A stretch of DNA of 64,000 bases from Tenrec ecaudatus (taxonomy: Eukaryota > Chordata > Mammalia > Afrosoricida > Tenrecidae): assembly GCF_050624435.1 (NCBI RefSeq), contig NC_134531.1, positions 251,362,812 to 251,426,811 of the forward strand, given 5' to 3'. Each line of letters starts with the position of its first letter. Positions within the stretch are counted from its first letter, which is position 1. The notes below the pieces were generated by a model, which did not search any database, was not told the origin of the DNA, and worked only from the letters and a program-made list of their open reading frames with translations. Position numbers and translations under genes: made by a program. Positions 24,172 through 36,173 of the stretch are shown here, piece by piece.

Positions 24172-24690
24172 TAAAAAAATCATTTTACTGGGGGCTCTTA
24201 CAGCTTTTATCATAATCCAAGCATACATCCATTGTGTCAAGCACCTTTGTACATTTGTTACCATCATCATTTTCAAAACTCTTTTTTCTACTTGAGCCCT
24301 TGGTATCAGCTCACCCCCCTCTTCCTCACCCTCCCTCCCACAGGAACCCTTGATAATTTTTCAATTATTATTATTTTTGTCTTACACCAAACGCTGTCTC
24401 CCTTCACCCACTTTTCTGATATTCATCCCCATGGGAGGGGAGTATATATAGATCATTGTGATTGGTTCCACCTTTCTCTCCTCACCTTCCCCTTCCCCTC
24501 CTGGTATTCCTACTCTCATTATTAGTTCTGAGGGCTTTGTCTGTCCTGGATTGCCTGTGTTGTGAGCTCTTCTCTGTACCAGTTTTCCTCTAGTTCTTTA
24601 ATGCTTCACCCCAACTCCCACTATCATGACCCCAATTCTACCTTACAAATCCAGTTACACCAGAACATGTACACTGGTACAGATTGTTTC
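24172..24690 (-). mobile_element. R3 repeat, 5'-truncated, minus strand
   Basis: The plus strand starts with a T-rich/A-rich end then 'ttactgggggctcttacag', a C-rich block (24315-24350) complementary to the R3 G/A-only tract, and ends near 'gtacactggtacagat'. Only the last 500 bp of R3 are present. Confidence 0.8.
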
Positions 24691-25095
24691 ATTATCACAA
24701 GAACCAATTGGAAAAATAGTCAATTAAAAAATTTGTAAAAAATGTACATGATTATATGATCATTATCTATTTTTGTTCTTTTTTTGTATCCATAGATAGA
24801 AGGAGACTTCTGGATAATGTTTGACCTATTAACAACACAAAGACAAATATATAATCTTTCTTAGCGTTTCCTGAAAATACCTTCATTTAAATTTCTTATT
24901 AATATATTCTTGTAGAACAAACGTAGGTATTACAGCAACTGAGGCAAGATTGGTCTTCAAAGACCTAATGCAAAATACACTTTGAGCAGTGTTACATATG
25001 AGGAAAGAAAGATTATAGATCAAGGAATTAAGCACCAGAGTTGGAAATTTTGAAATTTTCAGAGATATTCTGTTTTGCAAAGCCTAAAATAATTA
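24691..25095. other. Unclassified DNA
   Basis: AT-rich. Nothing recognised. Confidence 0.4.
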
Positions 25096-25683
25096 GTATC
25101 TTCGCTGCAGAATACCCGACAGAAGGCAATACTGGGGACATATGGCAGGGAGTGTGTCTGGTCTGTCCACCCCCCAAGGGGTCGAACCAATAAAGGAACA
25201 TAACAGATCATCAATGGGAGCAAAGCAAAGGCACAAACCACCCGAGAAGCCCCAAAAATAGACCTCAGGCTGGGAGGAGCTGTTCCCGGAACCCCCAGAA
25301 CCAGTGGGGAGATAGTCATAAAGGTCAACAGAAAGACCCGGAAAAAGCTATGCTTTTTCAGGGTTTTTGTTGTTGTTGTTGTTGTTAGTTTCTCCGCCCC
25401 CACTTTTATTCTTTATTTGTTTTTTTCTCTTTTAATTCAATCTTTTGTTTTCTTTTTTTCCCTGTCTCTTTTATTGTTCTTTTGCCTATCAATATAAGAT
25501 AGTCATGGGAAGCAAATCTGAGGAGAAAGCAACTGGAGGTTCTGGAGGGACCTTTGGGAGTGGGGGGAGGTGGCAAGGAAATGTGGCAAAGGAGCAGTGA
25601 GCAAACAACACCATAGACATGGGAACAACTAGGGAATTAAAAGCAATAACAGAGCCCCTAATAAAATGTTTTTTTTTAAAAAA
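25096..25683 (+). mobile_element. Short-form R3 variant
   Basis: The 3' end 'agagcccctaataaaatg' plus tail equals that of R3. The block with 'aaaggtcaacagaaagaccc', '(gtt)n' at 25366-25386 and 'aagatagtcatgggaagc' parallels the upstream third of R3 (compare 50890-51100). The roughly 1.5-2 kb that normally separate them are missing, and the remaining text is diverged. It is either a deletion derivative or a separate lineage with a compact 3' UTR. Confidence 0.6.
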
Positions 25684-25844
25684 AGACGTATAGCAACATG
25701 AACAGATTTTTAAAATAGAACAGAAACAGTAAGATCTACAGCATAATTACAATTAAATTTAAAATAAACATATAAGTAACACTGGCTAGTTTATAAAGTA
25801 CAAGTAAATAAATTTAAGAATATGCACAGGTATCCAGGGTGGAT

Positions 25845-26793
25845 GGTATTAGAAATCAGAGATGGGTCTTAACACAAGAACACTTTCTTCTAGCAACCTG
25901 GAGTTCTGCGATGCTCACCCTTCCGACATGATCACTGAAGACAAAATAGGTGCACAAGCAAATGTGATGAAGAAAGCTGATGATGCCTGGCTATCAAAAG
26001 ATATAGCATCTGGAGTCTTAAAGGCTTGAAGTTAAACAAGCGACTATCTAGCAGAGAAGCAACAAGCCCACATGGAAGAAGCACACCAGCCTGTGTGATC
26101 ATGAAGTCTTGACAGAATCAGGTAACAGGCACCAGAAGTCCCAAAACAAACAAACAAACAAACAAAAATATTTTTGAGAATGAGGGAGTTTGGAGCAGAG
26201 ACCCAAAACCCATCTGCAGAAAACAGGACATCCCCTCACTGAAGGGTCACAAGGAAGGGATGAGTCAACCAGGGCTCAGTATAACTGATTAAACACAGAA
26301 TATTCCTCTGCTTCTCTGAGGCTTCCTTGCCTTGACTGTCATGACCCCAGTCCTGCTTTTCAGTTCTGGCTGGTACAAATAATAGCTCATTAGACACAGA
26401 ATCCAGGTATGATAAGCCCATCAGGAACAGAAATGGGAGTAGTGGTACCAGGAGGGTAGTGGGAAGGTGGGAGGAAGTGGGAACCAATCACCATAATGGA
26501 TGCATAATCCCCCTGCTTAGGGGTGATGAAAAACAGAAATGTGGATGAAGTGGGACAGTGGTCGGTGTAAGATATAAAAACAGTAATAATTTTACTTTAT
26601 CAAGGGGTCACCAGTGTGGCAGAGGAGGAGGGAGGGGAAAAAAGAGGAGCTGATACCAAAGGCTCAAATAAAAAGTAAATGTTTAGAAAATGATGATGGC
26701 AACATATGTACCAATATGCTTGATACACAACTGATGGATGGAATGTTATAAGAGCTAAAAGAACCCCCAATAAAATGATTAAATATATATATA
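25845..26793 (+). mobile_element. R3 repeat, single-module copy
   Basis: From 'agaacactttcttctagcaa' through one copy of the module ('gtgatgaagaaagctgatga' at about 25960, 'ggcttgaagttaaacaagcg') to 'aagaacccccaataaaatg' and a short A/T-rich end. An (AAAC)n run at 26145-26166 replaces part of the module end. The G/A-only tract is at about 26622-26645. Confidence 0.8.
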
Positions 26794-27164
26794 CTTAATA
26801 TCTGGGCCTTTACACACAAAGTTTTCTAGTGCTTGCTTATAGACAATGTAAGAGATGATATTCAGTTGAGACTATAGCTATGCATATTAGTACATAAGAT
26901 ATCAATTCATTTAAATAATCAGGACACAATATGTATATGGTTTTGGAATATAATTTTCAAGATTATCTATGTGAATTATAATTAATATTTGGAATATGCT
27001 TTTGAGAAGGAAAAGAAAGCTAAAATGACTTAACTCTACCTAAAATGGACTAGAGATTAAAGAAGCTGAGAAAGAACAATTTTGGACTGAAATATGTTAT
27101 CTGTTATTTTTTATTGTTATCACCTGTAGGCAACAGATTATACATAAATTTGTCCTTTGGTTCT
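26794..27164. other. Unclassified DNA
   Basis: AT-rich. Nothing recognised. Confidence 0.4.
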
Positions 27165-27653
27165 TGTGCTAGACTGTGTTCCCTAGAGAAATAAAACCAG
27201 TGTGATATATACACACAGAGAGAAAATGTATATGTATACACATACATATATAGATTGAAAATGGCCAACAAGGTTGTAGAAGTAGGTAGATTTAGTCCAG
27301 TTTCAAGTCTGTGTGTCGTATATGAAACTGGCTCACGTGGCTTCAGGGGTTGATGAATTCAGGATTGGCAGGAGCACCACAGGCTGCAGAGGCACAGGAA
27401 CCCAAGGCCGATAGACCAGACTTGTGATAGAGAGGTGAATGACTCTGTGGTTTTCAGTGTTGATGGCAGGCTACTTATGGCTTCAGAAATGGCAGGTAAT
27501 ATAGAAGGCCACCAGCTCAGATGCAAAGAACACGTGGGTGATGAGTCAGATGCAGGATCTAGAACCAGCAAGAAGCAAACATGGTTTCCATGGTGGCTAT
27601 TCATACAGTAATTAAGGCCCACCCAAAGAAATCCTCATTTGAGTTGCATCACA
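27165..27653 (-). mobile_element. ERVL/MLT2-like solo LTR
   Basis: The plus strand begins TGTGCTAGACTGTGTTCCCT and 'agagaaataaaaccagtg', the reverse complement of an MLT2-like 3' end, and closes 'gagttgcatcaca'. Flanks GTTCT and GTTAG agree at three of five positions only, so the boundary at the right is tentative. Its body resembles the 10078 copy more than the 6662 copy. Confidence 0.6.
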
Positions 27654-27684
27654 GTTAGACCTGAGTAAGGGGATTGTATTCCAC

Positions 27685-27890
27685 TCTGGGAGCCCTGGTT
27701 GTATAGTGGTTACTCATTGACCTGCTAACCTCAAAGTCAGCAGTTCAAAACTACCAGCTGCTTCTTGGTAGAAAGGCGAGGCTTTCTGTTCTTGTTAAAA
27801 GTTACTGTCTCAGAAACCCGCAGGGACAGTTCTGCCCCTTCCTATAGGGTCAATAAGAGTCAAAATTGACTATATGACAGTGAGTTTATC
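27685..27890 (+). repeat. AfroSINE, near full length
   Basis: The copy reads from 'gggagccctggttgtatagt' through 'agtcagcagttcaaaactac', 'aaaggcgaggctttctgtt', 'tcagaaacccgcagggacag' and 'cctatagggtcaataagagt' to 'atgacagtgagttt'. All AfroSINE landmarks are present in order. It is the clearest AfroSINE in the window and a main reason for assigning it to Afrotheria. Confidence 0.92.
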
Positions 27891-28279
27891 CCATTCTAAT
27901 CTTAAATCTACTGAGCTGCTCACAGCAGATCTTATCATGGAGTTGATTACATTATGTTAGGCCACATCCGTAGGGAGCAATAGTAGGTCTTTAATGCTAA
28001 ACTGCTGAGAAAACTGGCCCAGAGAAGTTGACACAAAACCCAATTATCACAGTATTCCAAGTTTTAGATATTATTCATCAGATGAAGAAGAAATCCTACA
28101 TATAGTTAACAGCATTCTGTGAATATAGAAAGAACTGTAGTCTTTATAAAGAAAAGGAGCTACTTTTTATTTCTAGTTTATTGCATATTTAACATGAATT
28201 GGTATTGAATTTAATGAAATCATCTATGGTAATTGCCTTATTTGCATACCTAAGCTGGACAGAGAGTAAGAAAAACTGA
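27891..28279. other. Unclassified DNA
   Basis: Nothing recognised. Confidence 0.4.
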
Positions 28280-28625
28280 AGAAGAATTAATGCATTTTCA
28301 TTGTGAAGTTTTTGAAGAATATTTAAATTGCCATAGACTTTCAAAAGAACAAACAATTCTGTCTTGGAAGAAGGATAAACAGAATGCCCCTTTTAAGAAA
28401 GGATGGTGAGATTAATTAATTAATTTTAAAAAGGGAGGATAGTGAGACATTTGCACTCATACTTTAGCCATGTGTGTTATCAGGAGGGAATCAGTTTCTA
28501 GAGAAAGACACGCTAGGGAGAGGGTCAATGACAAAGAGGAAGAACCTCAGGGAAAGGGATTGACATAGTGTTTGAATCAGCAGGCTCAAACATAGCAACA
28601 ATTATGAGGATGTCATTAAAAAAGA
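28280..28625 (+). mobile_element. RTE LINE 3' fragment
   Basis: Landmarks: 'aaaagaacaaacaattctgt', 'cttggaagaaggataaacag', 'gaggaagaacctcagggaaa', 'ggctcaaacatagcaacaat' and 'tatgaggatgtc'. A short internal duplication ('aaggatggtgaga' and 'gaggatagtgaga') flanks a TTAA run near 28405-28450. Confidence 0.75.
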
Positions 28626-28769
28626 ATTCCAATTGAACAAAGCCTGCTACAGACAACTTCACTGGAGAATGCAGGCACACATTCAGAGAAAGGTTAACAC
28701 CCATTCCACTCAAGGTATTCTAGAATATAGAAAAAGGAAGTTATGTTCCTCAATTCATCCTGTGAAGCC

Positions 28770-29295
28770 AAAATGTCCCTATATGAAAGCTAGTAAAAGA
28801 CGTCACTGATGAAGAAAAGTATAGACCAATATCCCTCCTGAATATAGATGCAAAAATTCTCAACTAAATTCTAAGCAACATAATTTCAATAACTAATAAA
28901 AATGATGCATTATGAATAAGTGGCATTCACACCAGGGATATAAGGATGATTCAACATTAGAAAATCAGATATTATAATCCACCACATCAATAAAACAAAG
29001 AGAAAATATCAAATGATCATCGCAATGGATGATAAAAAGTCATTTGATAAAATTCAACACACTCTCCTGATAAAACTCTCAGTAAAATAGAAATAGGAGG
29101 GAATTATATGCTAAACAAGTAGCCAACATTACTCTCAACAGAGGGATTCTCGAAGCATTCCTCTGAGAATGGGAGCCCACACTAATGTGACTTTCATCAT
29201 CACTTCTATTCCATATTGCACCGGATGTTCTAGACAGAGGAATTTAAGGAAGAGAAGCAACTGCATTGGCATTGTAGGAAAGACATAAAACTCAC
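28770..29295 (+). mobile_element. LINE-1 ORF2 relic, left half
   Basis: L1 reverse-transcriptase phrases in order: 'agaccaatatccctcctgaa', 'tatagatgcaaaaattctca', 'cattcacaccagggatataa', 'gatgataaaaagtcatttga' and 'actctcaacagagggattct'. Frames are broken. A solo LTR interrupts the L1, which resumes at 29869. Confidence 0.85.
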
Positions 29296-29863
29296 TGTGG
29301 TAGCTACATAATCTGGTGTCAATTTGGGACTTGAGAGGGTTAAGAGTGAAGGGGTGGAGTCCAGTCTGTCAATCAGGTCATAGCCAATGAGGTCTCTGTG
29401 GGCATGGCCTTCTCCTAAGAATTCTGGGAACTCATGTATTTTCCTCTTTGGAAATGGGAGACACTTCTCTCTGCTCACTCCCTGAGAGACACTCTACTGA
29501 TAAGACAGATGTCACTACGCTGATAGACCCCATGCTCTGGAAACTGGAGGAGGCACGTGGAGACTCCTGCCAGCACTGAGATGCTTCTACCTCCACTGAA
29601 GTCAAAAGACTTTGCACCCACTGGCCTGTGATTGTCTGGCATTCGGCGCCATTGCATGTATTTCGTGGTCCGAAGAGGACTTTATAGATGGGTATCAGAC
29701 ATATGGGCTAATATTGGACTTATTGAATTGATCTGGACTGGGCTGGGATGTTTTCTCAATAATCAGTTGTTCTTTTTTTTTTTTAATCAGTTGTTCTTGT
29801 ATACAAAACTGTTTCTTGTATGAGTGTGTCTATGGATTTGTTTATCCTACACAGACTAACACA
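29296..29863 (+). mobile_element. ERVL/MLT2-like solo LTR inside L1
   Basis: Starts TGTGGTAGCTACATAATCTG and ends CTAACACA. The flanks CTCAC (29291-29295) and CTGAC (29864-29868) match at 4/5, a worn 5-bp duplication. L1 ORF2 sequence continues on both sides, so both ends are well fixed. Near 29763-29803 the phrase 'cagttgttctt' is duplicated around a T-run. The LTR is younger than the L1 it split. Confidence 0.85.
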
Positions 29864-29868
29864 CTGAC

Positions 29869-30411
29869 CCTATTCAAAATGCATATTTTATATATAGAAA
29901 ACCCCAGAAATTCCACAAATTACTAGAATGAAATAACAAAGTATCATGGTATGAGAGTAACATACAAAAGGTAACATACAAAAATCAGTTGGATTCCAAA
30001 AGAGAAATCAGGAAAACAATGCCATTTACAATTCCATTTCTCGATATAAATCCTACAGAAAGAAGAGCTACAACATGCAGCATCTTTTATAATAGCGAAA
30101 AGATGCAAACACCATAAATGCATATCTACAGATGAATACATGAACACATGTGGCACATACATACAATGGAACAAAGTTGACCACAGAAGCCATATTGAGT
30201 GAAATAAGCCAATCACAGAAGGACAAATATTGCATGCAATCACTATTATTTGAAAATTATAGAGTCACACACAGAAAGAAACATTCTTTGACGGCTAACA
30301 GTTATGGGAAGGGGTAAAATCACTTACGAGATAGTTGTTCTTAATGCTGTCCACTTGGTTACAACGCATAGCCTACAGGACAATACAAGCATCCTTACAT
30401 TTGAATTTATT
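29869..30411 (+). mobile_element. LINE-1 ORF2 relic, right half
   Basis: L1 ORF2 continues after the LTR: 'ataaagtatcatggtatgag'-type text, 'aatcagttggattccaaaag', 'acaatgccatttacaattcc' and then the 'gtggcacatacatacaatgg' and 'agccatattgagtgaaataa' phrases of the 3' part. It ends where the minus-strand RTE begins. Confidence 0.8.
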
Positions 30412-32402
30412 GTTACAAGAATCTTCCTCTTTCTTGCTGTCCCTCTATTTTACCAGACATGATGTTCTTTACCAGTGACCAGTCTTTCTTGATAACACGA
30501 GCAAAGTACGTGAGATGAAGTATCTCCCCCCTTGCTTCTGTCGCATTCTGGCTGTACTTCTTAAAGGACACGTGGGTTACTTCTTTGGACAGTCTATGGG
30601 GGCTTTCAATATTCTTCACTAACGCCATTCATTCAAATACAACACGTCTTCGCCAGTCTTCCTTATTCAATGTCTAACATTAACGTACATATGAGGGGAT
30701 TGAAAATAATCATGGCTGGGGTGAGGCACACCTTAGTCCTTAAAGTAACATCCTTTCAACACTTTAAAGAGGTTTTCAGCAGAAGATTTACTCAGCGCAA
30801 TGCATAATTTGATCTCTTGATTGTTGCTTCCATGAACATTGATTGTGGACTCAAGCAAGACAAAATCCTTGATAACTTTAACCTTAACAAGATGTTACCT
30901 AATGGTCTATATGTGAGGATTTTGATTTTCTTTACGTTGAGTTGTAATCCATACTAAAGGCTACAATCTTTTATTTTCATCAGCAGGTGCCCCAAGGCCT
31001 CCGGACTTTCAGTAAGCAAGGTTATGTTATCTGCATTTTGCAGGTTGTTGATAGCCCTTTCTCCAATCTTGATATTTTCTTGTCACATTATCCAGCTTCT
31101 CTGATTATTTGCTCAGCATGCAGATTACACTGCCTCTTGGTCCGTGTACAGAACAAAGAACTGTTCTGGAATTCCAGTTCTTCTCAAGGGTATCCACAGT
31201 TTGATATTATTCACATAGTTGAATGCCTTTGCATAAAGAATAAAACATAAGTAAACATATTTCGGCATGCTCTGCTTTTAGTCATGAACTGTTGACATCA
31301 GCAATGCTATGCCTTGCTTCAGATTCGTCAGAATCTAGCCTGAATTTCTAACAGTTTTTTGTCATTACACTGCTGCAACCATTGTCGAACGATCTTCCCC
31401 TAAAATTTACTTGTTTGTGTATTAGTGGTATTGTTCCATAATTCTATATTTGTTGAGTGCACTTTCTTTAGAATGGGTACAACCACAGATCTCTTTCAAA
31501 TTTCCCAGCATGGACAAGTGCTTCCAGTGGTTTATCCGCTTACTGAAACATTACCATTGGTATTCCACTAAGTCCTGGAGCTTCGCTTTTGGCTAATGGT
31601 TTCAGCACAGTTTGGACTTCTTCCTTCTGTGCCATTGGTTCTTGATCATACACTACTCTTGAAATGGCTGAATGTTCACTAGCTCTTTTTGGTACAGTGT
31701 GTTAGTCTCTTCCTCTTTTTATGCTTCCTGCACCATTTAATATTTTGGCAATAGAATCTTTCACTGATGCATCTCAAAGCTTGCATTTTTCTAGTTGTCT
31801 ATGTTTAAGAGAAGCTGAATGTGTTCTCCTTTTCAGTTTTTGTAACTTTAAGTTTTTTGCACATTTCATTATAATATTTTACTTTGTCTTCTCGAGCTGT
31901 CCTTTACGATTTTCTGTTGAGCTCTTTGATTTCATCATTTCTTCTATTTGCCTTAGCTAATCTACAACTAATAGCAAGTTTCAAAGTCTCTCTGACATCC
32001 ACATGGATATTTTCTTTCTTCCATTGCTGTTTTTAATTCCCTTTTGCTTTCTTCATGTACAGTGTTCTTAATGTCATCCCACAGCTCATCAGATTTTCTC
32101 TCATTAATGTCTACTGTGTGAAATCTGTTCCTGAGATGTTCTCAAAATTCAGGTGGAATAGACTCAAGACCTTATTTTGAATCTTGTGAAGTTATATTTA
32201 TTTTCTTCCATTTCAAACAATATTACATATGAGCAATTAATGGTCTGTTTTGCCGTCAGCCTTTGGTCTCATTTTTCGCTGCTAATACTGAGCTTCTTCG
32301 TTTTCTCTTCCCACAGAGGTGGTTAATTAGATTTCTGTGTATCTCATCTGGAGAAACCAACATGTACTATAGCCATTTGTGTTGTTGAAAAAGGTATTTG
32401 CT

Positions 32403-33311
32403 AAGCCCACATGGAAGAAGCACACCGGCCAGTGCGATCACGAGGTGCCCAAGGGACCAGATATAAGGCATCATGCAAAAAAAAAAAGATATAAGTGTGT
32501 GTATGTATGTGTATATATGTATGTGTATATATATATTATATTAAATGAAGGGGGAAGTGCAGAGTGGAGACCCAAGGCCCAAGTGTCGGCCAGTGGAGAT
32601 CCCCTCATAGAGGGGTTTAGGAGAGGAGATGGGTTAATTAGGGTGTGAGGTAGTATCGATGAAGAACACAGCTTTCCCCCAGATCCTGGATGCTTCCTCC
32701 CCCCAACTACCATGATCCGAATTCTACCTTGCAGGGCTGGATAGGACAGAGGCTGTACACTGGTACATATGAGGGTTGGAGGTACAGGGAATCCAGGGTG
32801 GATGATACCTTCAGGACCAAGGGTGTGAGGGACGATGCTGGGAGAGTGGAGGGTGAGTGGGTTGGAAAGGGGGAACTGATTACAAGGATCCACACGTGAC
32901 CTCTTCCCTGGGAGAGGGACAGCAGAGAAGGGGGGAAGGGAGACTCCGGATAGGGCAAGATATGACAAAATAACGAGGTATAAATTACCAAGGGCATATG
33001 AGGGAGGGGGGAAAGGGGAGGGAGGGGGGGGAAAAAGAGGACCTGATGCAAGGGGCTTAAGTGGAGAGCAAATGCCTTGAGAATGATTGGGGCAGGGAAT
33101 GTATGGATGTGCTTTATACAATTGATGTATGTATATGTATGGATTGTGGTAAGAGTTGTTTGAGTCCCTAATAAAATGTAAAAGAAGAAAAGAGAAAAAA
33201 ATGATTAGGGCAAAGACTGTACAGATGTGCTTTATACAATTGATGTATGTATATGTATGAACTGTGAAAAGAATTGTATGAGCCCCAATAAATTGTTAAA
33301 ATAAAAAAAAA
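32403..33311 (+). mobile_element. R3 repeat inserted in RTE, 16-bp target-site duplication
   Basis: Begins 'aagcccacatggaagaagca' and runs through a (TGTATA)n patch at 32494-32536, 'ccaactaccatgatccgaat' and a long G-rich tract (33001-33040) to 'gagtccctaataaaatgt' at about 33178. After an A-rich link a second R3 tail (33200-33311) follows, ending 'ccccaataaattgtt' plus A-tail. The flanks GAAAAAGGTATTTGCT at 32387-32402 and 33312-33327 are identical. A perfect 16-bp duplication is the hallmark of LINE-driven insertion. The 216-codon minus-strand frame across it is incidental. Confidence 0.9.
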
Positions 33312-33327
33312 GAAAAAGGTATTTGCT

Positions 33328-33537
33328 ATTAATTTATAAATTATCAAGGGTTCATGAGGGAGGGAGGGTGAGGGAGAGAAAAAAGTGACCTGATGCCTAG
33401 GGCTCAAATAGAAAGAAAATGTTTTGAAAATGATGATGGTGAAATATGTACAAATGGGCTTGACACAATAGATGGATGTAAGGATTGTGATAAGAGCTTT
33501 AAGTTCCCCTTAATAAGATGATTTTTAAAAAGAAAGT
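33328..33537 (+). mobile_element. Second R3 tail at the same RTE target
   Basis: A short R3 3' end ('tataaattatcaagggttca', G/A-only tract, 'agttccccttaataagatg', A-tail) lies directly after the first insertion's duplicated target. Its own flanks share AAAAGGTATTT (33314-33324 and 33538-33548). The RTE resumes at about 33549. Confidence 0.85.
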
Positions 33538-34015
33538 AAAAGGTATTTTTTATGAAAGTTTGCGCTATTGAAAAATTCATGGTCACCAGCTTTGTTTTTA
33601 ATCACCAACTCTTAATTCTCCAACTATTGTTCCTTTCTCTTTGCTTCGAAATAGGCATTCTAATTGCCAATAATTATCAGTTCATCTTGATTGCATGTTT
33701 GATCAATTTCAGACTGAAGACATTGGTAAAATTCTCCAATTTCTGCATTGCTAGCTTTTGTGGTTAATGAATAAATGTGAATAATAGTTGTAGTGACTGA
33801 TTTTCTTTTATTCAGATAGATATTATCCTATCACTGACAATGTTGTACTTCAAATAGTTCTTGATGGTCTTTGTTGATGATGAATGACATTTCTCTTGAA
33901 TTTACCATTCCTGGTACAGTCAATAATATGAATGTCTTATTCAAAAAGGCAAGGAAGTTTTAGTCTCTTCGTATCTTCATCTTCAATTTTCATGAGCACT
34001 TGCAAGAGGCTATGT

Positions 34016-35228
34016 TACAGTTTATTGGTCAGCTGTCATTTAAATCAAAAGGATTAATGAGTAGATGAAAACAATTTCTGACTTTGGTATAGATTTGCAA
34101 CATGTTCACTAATAGTTCCTACACTTGTGTGTATGTTTAAATCCTTTTAAAATAAATTAAAATGTAAAAATAAGATAACTGTTATATCCAAGTTATAACC
34201 AACAATTATAAGTTATAATTCAAGTTATAAATTGATTACAAATATTCTATGACTATTTTGTCATACTTGTTTAAATATGAAGGAAATGAAATATTAGATA
34301 TAAAGTTGAAGTTCATTTCATTTCCTACAACCATTTCCTGCCCCTTTCCCATAGATAATTATATCATTAGTGGAGATTAGTTTAATCTATTTTATAAAAT
34401 AATTTACATGTATATATTTATTTAAAAGAATATCTTATATGATTTTTAAACAGTATTTATTTTGTGCTCTATATTCATTCAAATGTATTTTTTTCCTTAA
34501 ATTTATGGGTTAAAGTCTAGTTCTGTGTCAGATCTGCTTAATTTATTTTACTTGCTTTAAGAAATTCTTTGTTATTCCTATATCTCACAGTTATCAACTT
34601 CCTTATTGCATCTCATTTTAAAATATTATAAACTATGTTGCTACAATTATTTAACTTTTATTGTGTACATGTACAAAGATATATTTATTTCATATATTAA
34701 AAAGTGGAATTTGGGGTTGTAAGATTTGAACACTTAATATTACAAGTATTAACCTTTAAAAAGAATTTGCAGCAACTTCTACGCCTATCATTACAATATT
34801 TCATTTTTGCTATCTTGGTGATGACAAGGAAATTCCATAATTTGCAATAGTTTCATCTCCACATGGACAATTATTTGTAACCCTAGAACTCAGTGTCGAT
34901 CAGAGTAGAAGCTCAATGTACATTTGTTGAATGCTGAATATACGCCTACTAGTGAGATTGAACACATTTTCATATATTTACTGCTCATTAAATTTCTTTT
35001 CATGATTTGACTGGTTTATTATCTCTTTTCATTCAATAAGAAAAACATAAATACAGCTCCTCTTCTTATTTTCAATAACTTTTATTCCTCCTTCAAACTC
35101 CAGAAAAGATCATCTTCCTGCCTGAGACCTCCCATCAGGGCTCCACCTTTTCCCCTAAGATTCTTTTCATACTTTTTAGACTATGAATATAGTGTTAACA
35201 CTTTTGGTCAATAATTTATACTATTCAC
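34016..35228. other. AT-rich unclassified DNA with a possible L2/MIR tail
   Basis: Strongly AT-rich. At 34885-34945 the phrases 'cctagaactcagtgtcgatc' and 'gctcaatgtacatttgttga' resemble the 3' end of L2-type elements (consensus 'gctcaataaatatttgttga'). Otherwise nothing is recognised. Confidence 0.45.
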
Positions 35229-35445
35229 TGTGTTCCCTTGGTGCCAAAGAATTTGCACTTGACGACTAACCTAAAGGTTGGTGGATTGAATCCACCCAAT
35301 GGCACTGCAAAAGAAAACTTGGCGATCTGCTTTTGTTAAAATTTCAGCCAAGATACTCATATGGATCAATTCTAGTCTGTAACACATAGGGTTTCCATGT
35401 GTTGGAATCAATTTAACAGCCACTAACAGCAACATAATTATTTAC
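35229..35445 (+). repeat. AfroSINE, near full length
   Basis: The copy reads 'tgttcccttggtgccaaaga', 'cctaaaggttggtggattga', 'atccacccaatggcactgc', 'ttggcgatctgcttttgtta', 'aacacatagggtttccatgt' and 'caatttaacagccactaaca'. Both the SINE head and the RTE-like tail are present. Confidence 0.88.
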
Positions 35446-35544
35446 CAGCCTGAAATAACAAGAAAAGAGTTGGTCATAGATAAAAAAAATACACAGAAAA
35501 TCTAGAGATTTTCTATATGTTCTTTTATTTATTTATATAAATAA

Positions 35545-35625
35545 AAAGGAGTCCAATTGGTACGGTTGGGTATACATTGAGCTGTTAAGCATGAGGTGAA
35601 ACCCTTGATTTTTCATACCTCCCCC
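35545..35625 (+). repeat. AfroSINE head fragment
   Basis: 'ggagtccaattggtacggtt', 'cattgagctgttaagcat' and 'gaggtgaaacccttgatttt' match the tRNA-like head only. Confidence 0.55.
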
Positions 35626-36168
35626 AATGTATTCCTTTCTTATTAGCTAGGTGGTATTCAACTAATTACCTTGGAAAATTAATAGCCCAGATTGTATGTC
35701 TTATTAAAATATTCTTTTAAGTATATACTGGTTTATATATTTATAAAATGATCAAAACAATGCCCTCTGCTAATTGTATTCTTCCATTTAATCCCTAGTC
35801 ACTACACAGAATTTAGTGCATAGGAAATCCAACTATCACTATATATAGATAATATTAAATATTATTTGTTACTATTTTAGTGGTATTTTACATATAGCAT
35901 GAAAATTTCCAATCCAGATGACCCACCATTAAGTGACAGCCTACATGTAAGTTTGGAGAAGCTGATGTTCTTGGCCCATGTGTTCCTGTACTTCTTTTAA
36001 TTTAGAAATCCAGATCTCAGAGGGTCCGCTGCTCAGCATGGTACAGTGTCTGTAACAGTATATCTCATTTGTTCATCTATCCCAACACATTTCCTTACTA
36101 ATTCTAGTCTTCGTATTTTTCCTACCATAATTTCCCCAAATTCTACCTTTTTTACAAAATGTCAAAAA
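35626..36168. other. Unclassified DNA
   Basis: AT-rich. Nothing recognised. Confidence 0.4.
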
Positions 36169-36173
36169 GATGG

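Larger units (their letters stand above)
30412..34015 (-). pseudogene. RTE LINE, long minus-strand relic (endonuclease to reverse transcriptase)
   Basis: This is the longest RTE in the window. Read on the minus strand it runs from the endonuclease region (about 34000-33549; the complement of 'attgccaataattatcag' corresponds to the conserved GDWNAKVG-type motif) through the reverse-transcriptase region (about 32000-31000) to the C-terminal region (30420-30650). Plus-strand landmarks: 'ggttatgttatctgcatttt' at 31020, 'ttccactaagtcctggagct' at 31560 and 'ctttgtcttctcgagctgt' at 31880. Without the inserted DNA at 32403-33537 the relic spans about 2.4 kb of the 3.2-kb family length. Stops and frameshifts are scattered, so it is inactive. 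RTE encodes the enzymes that also mobilised AfroSINEs. Confidence 0.88.

Noticed and set aside
27685..27760. tRNA-like A-box and B-box words
   Set aside because: They are the tRNA-derived head of an AfroSINE; there is no complete cloverleaf, so no tRNA gene is called.
32471..33121. A 216-codon minus-strand frame rich in Pro, Ser and Leu
   Set aside because: It lies wholly in an R3 copy. The Pro/Ser-rich translation comes from the complement of the G/A-only tract, and similar frames occur in other R3 copies.
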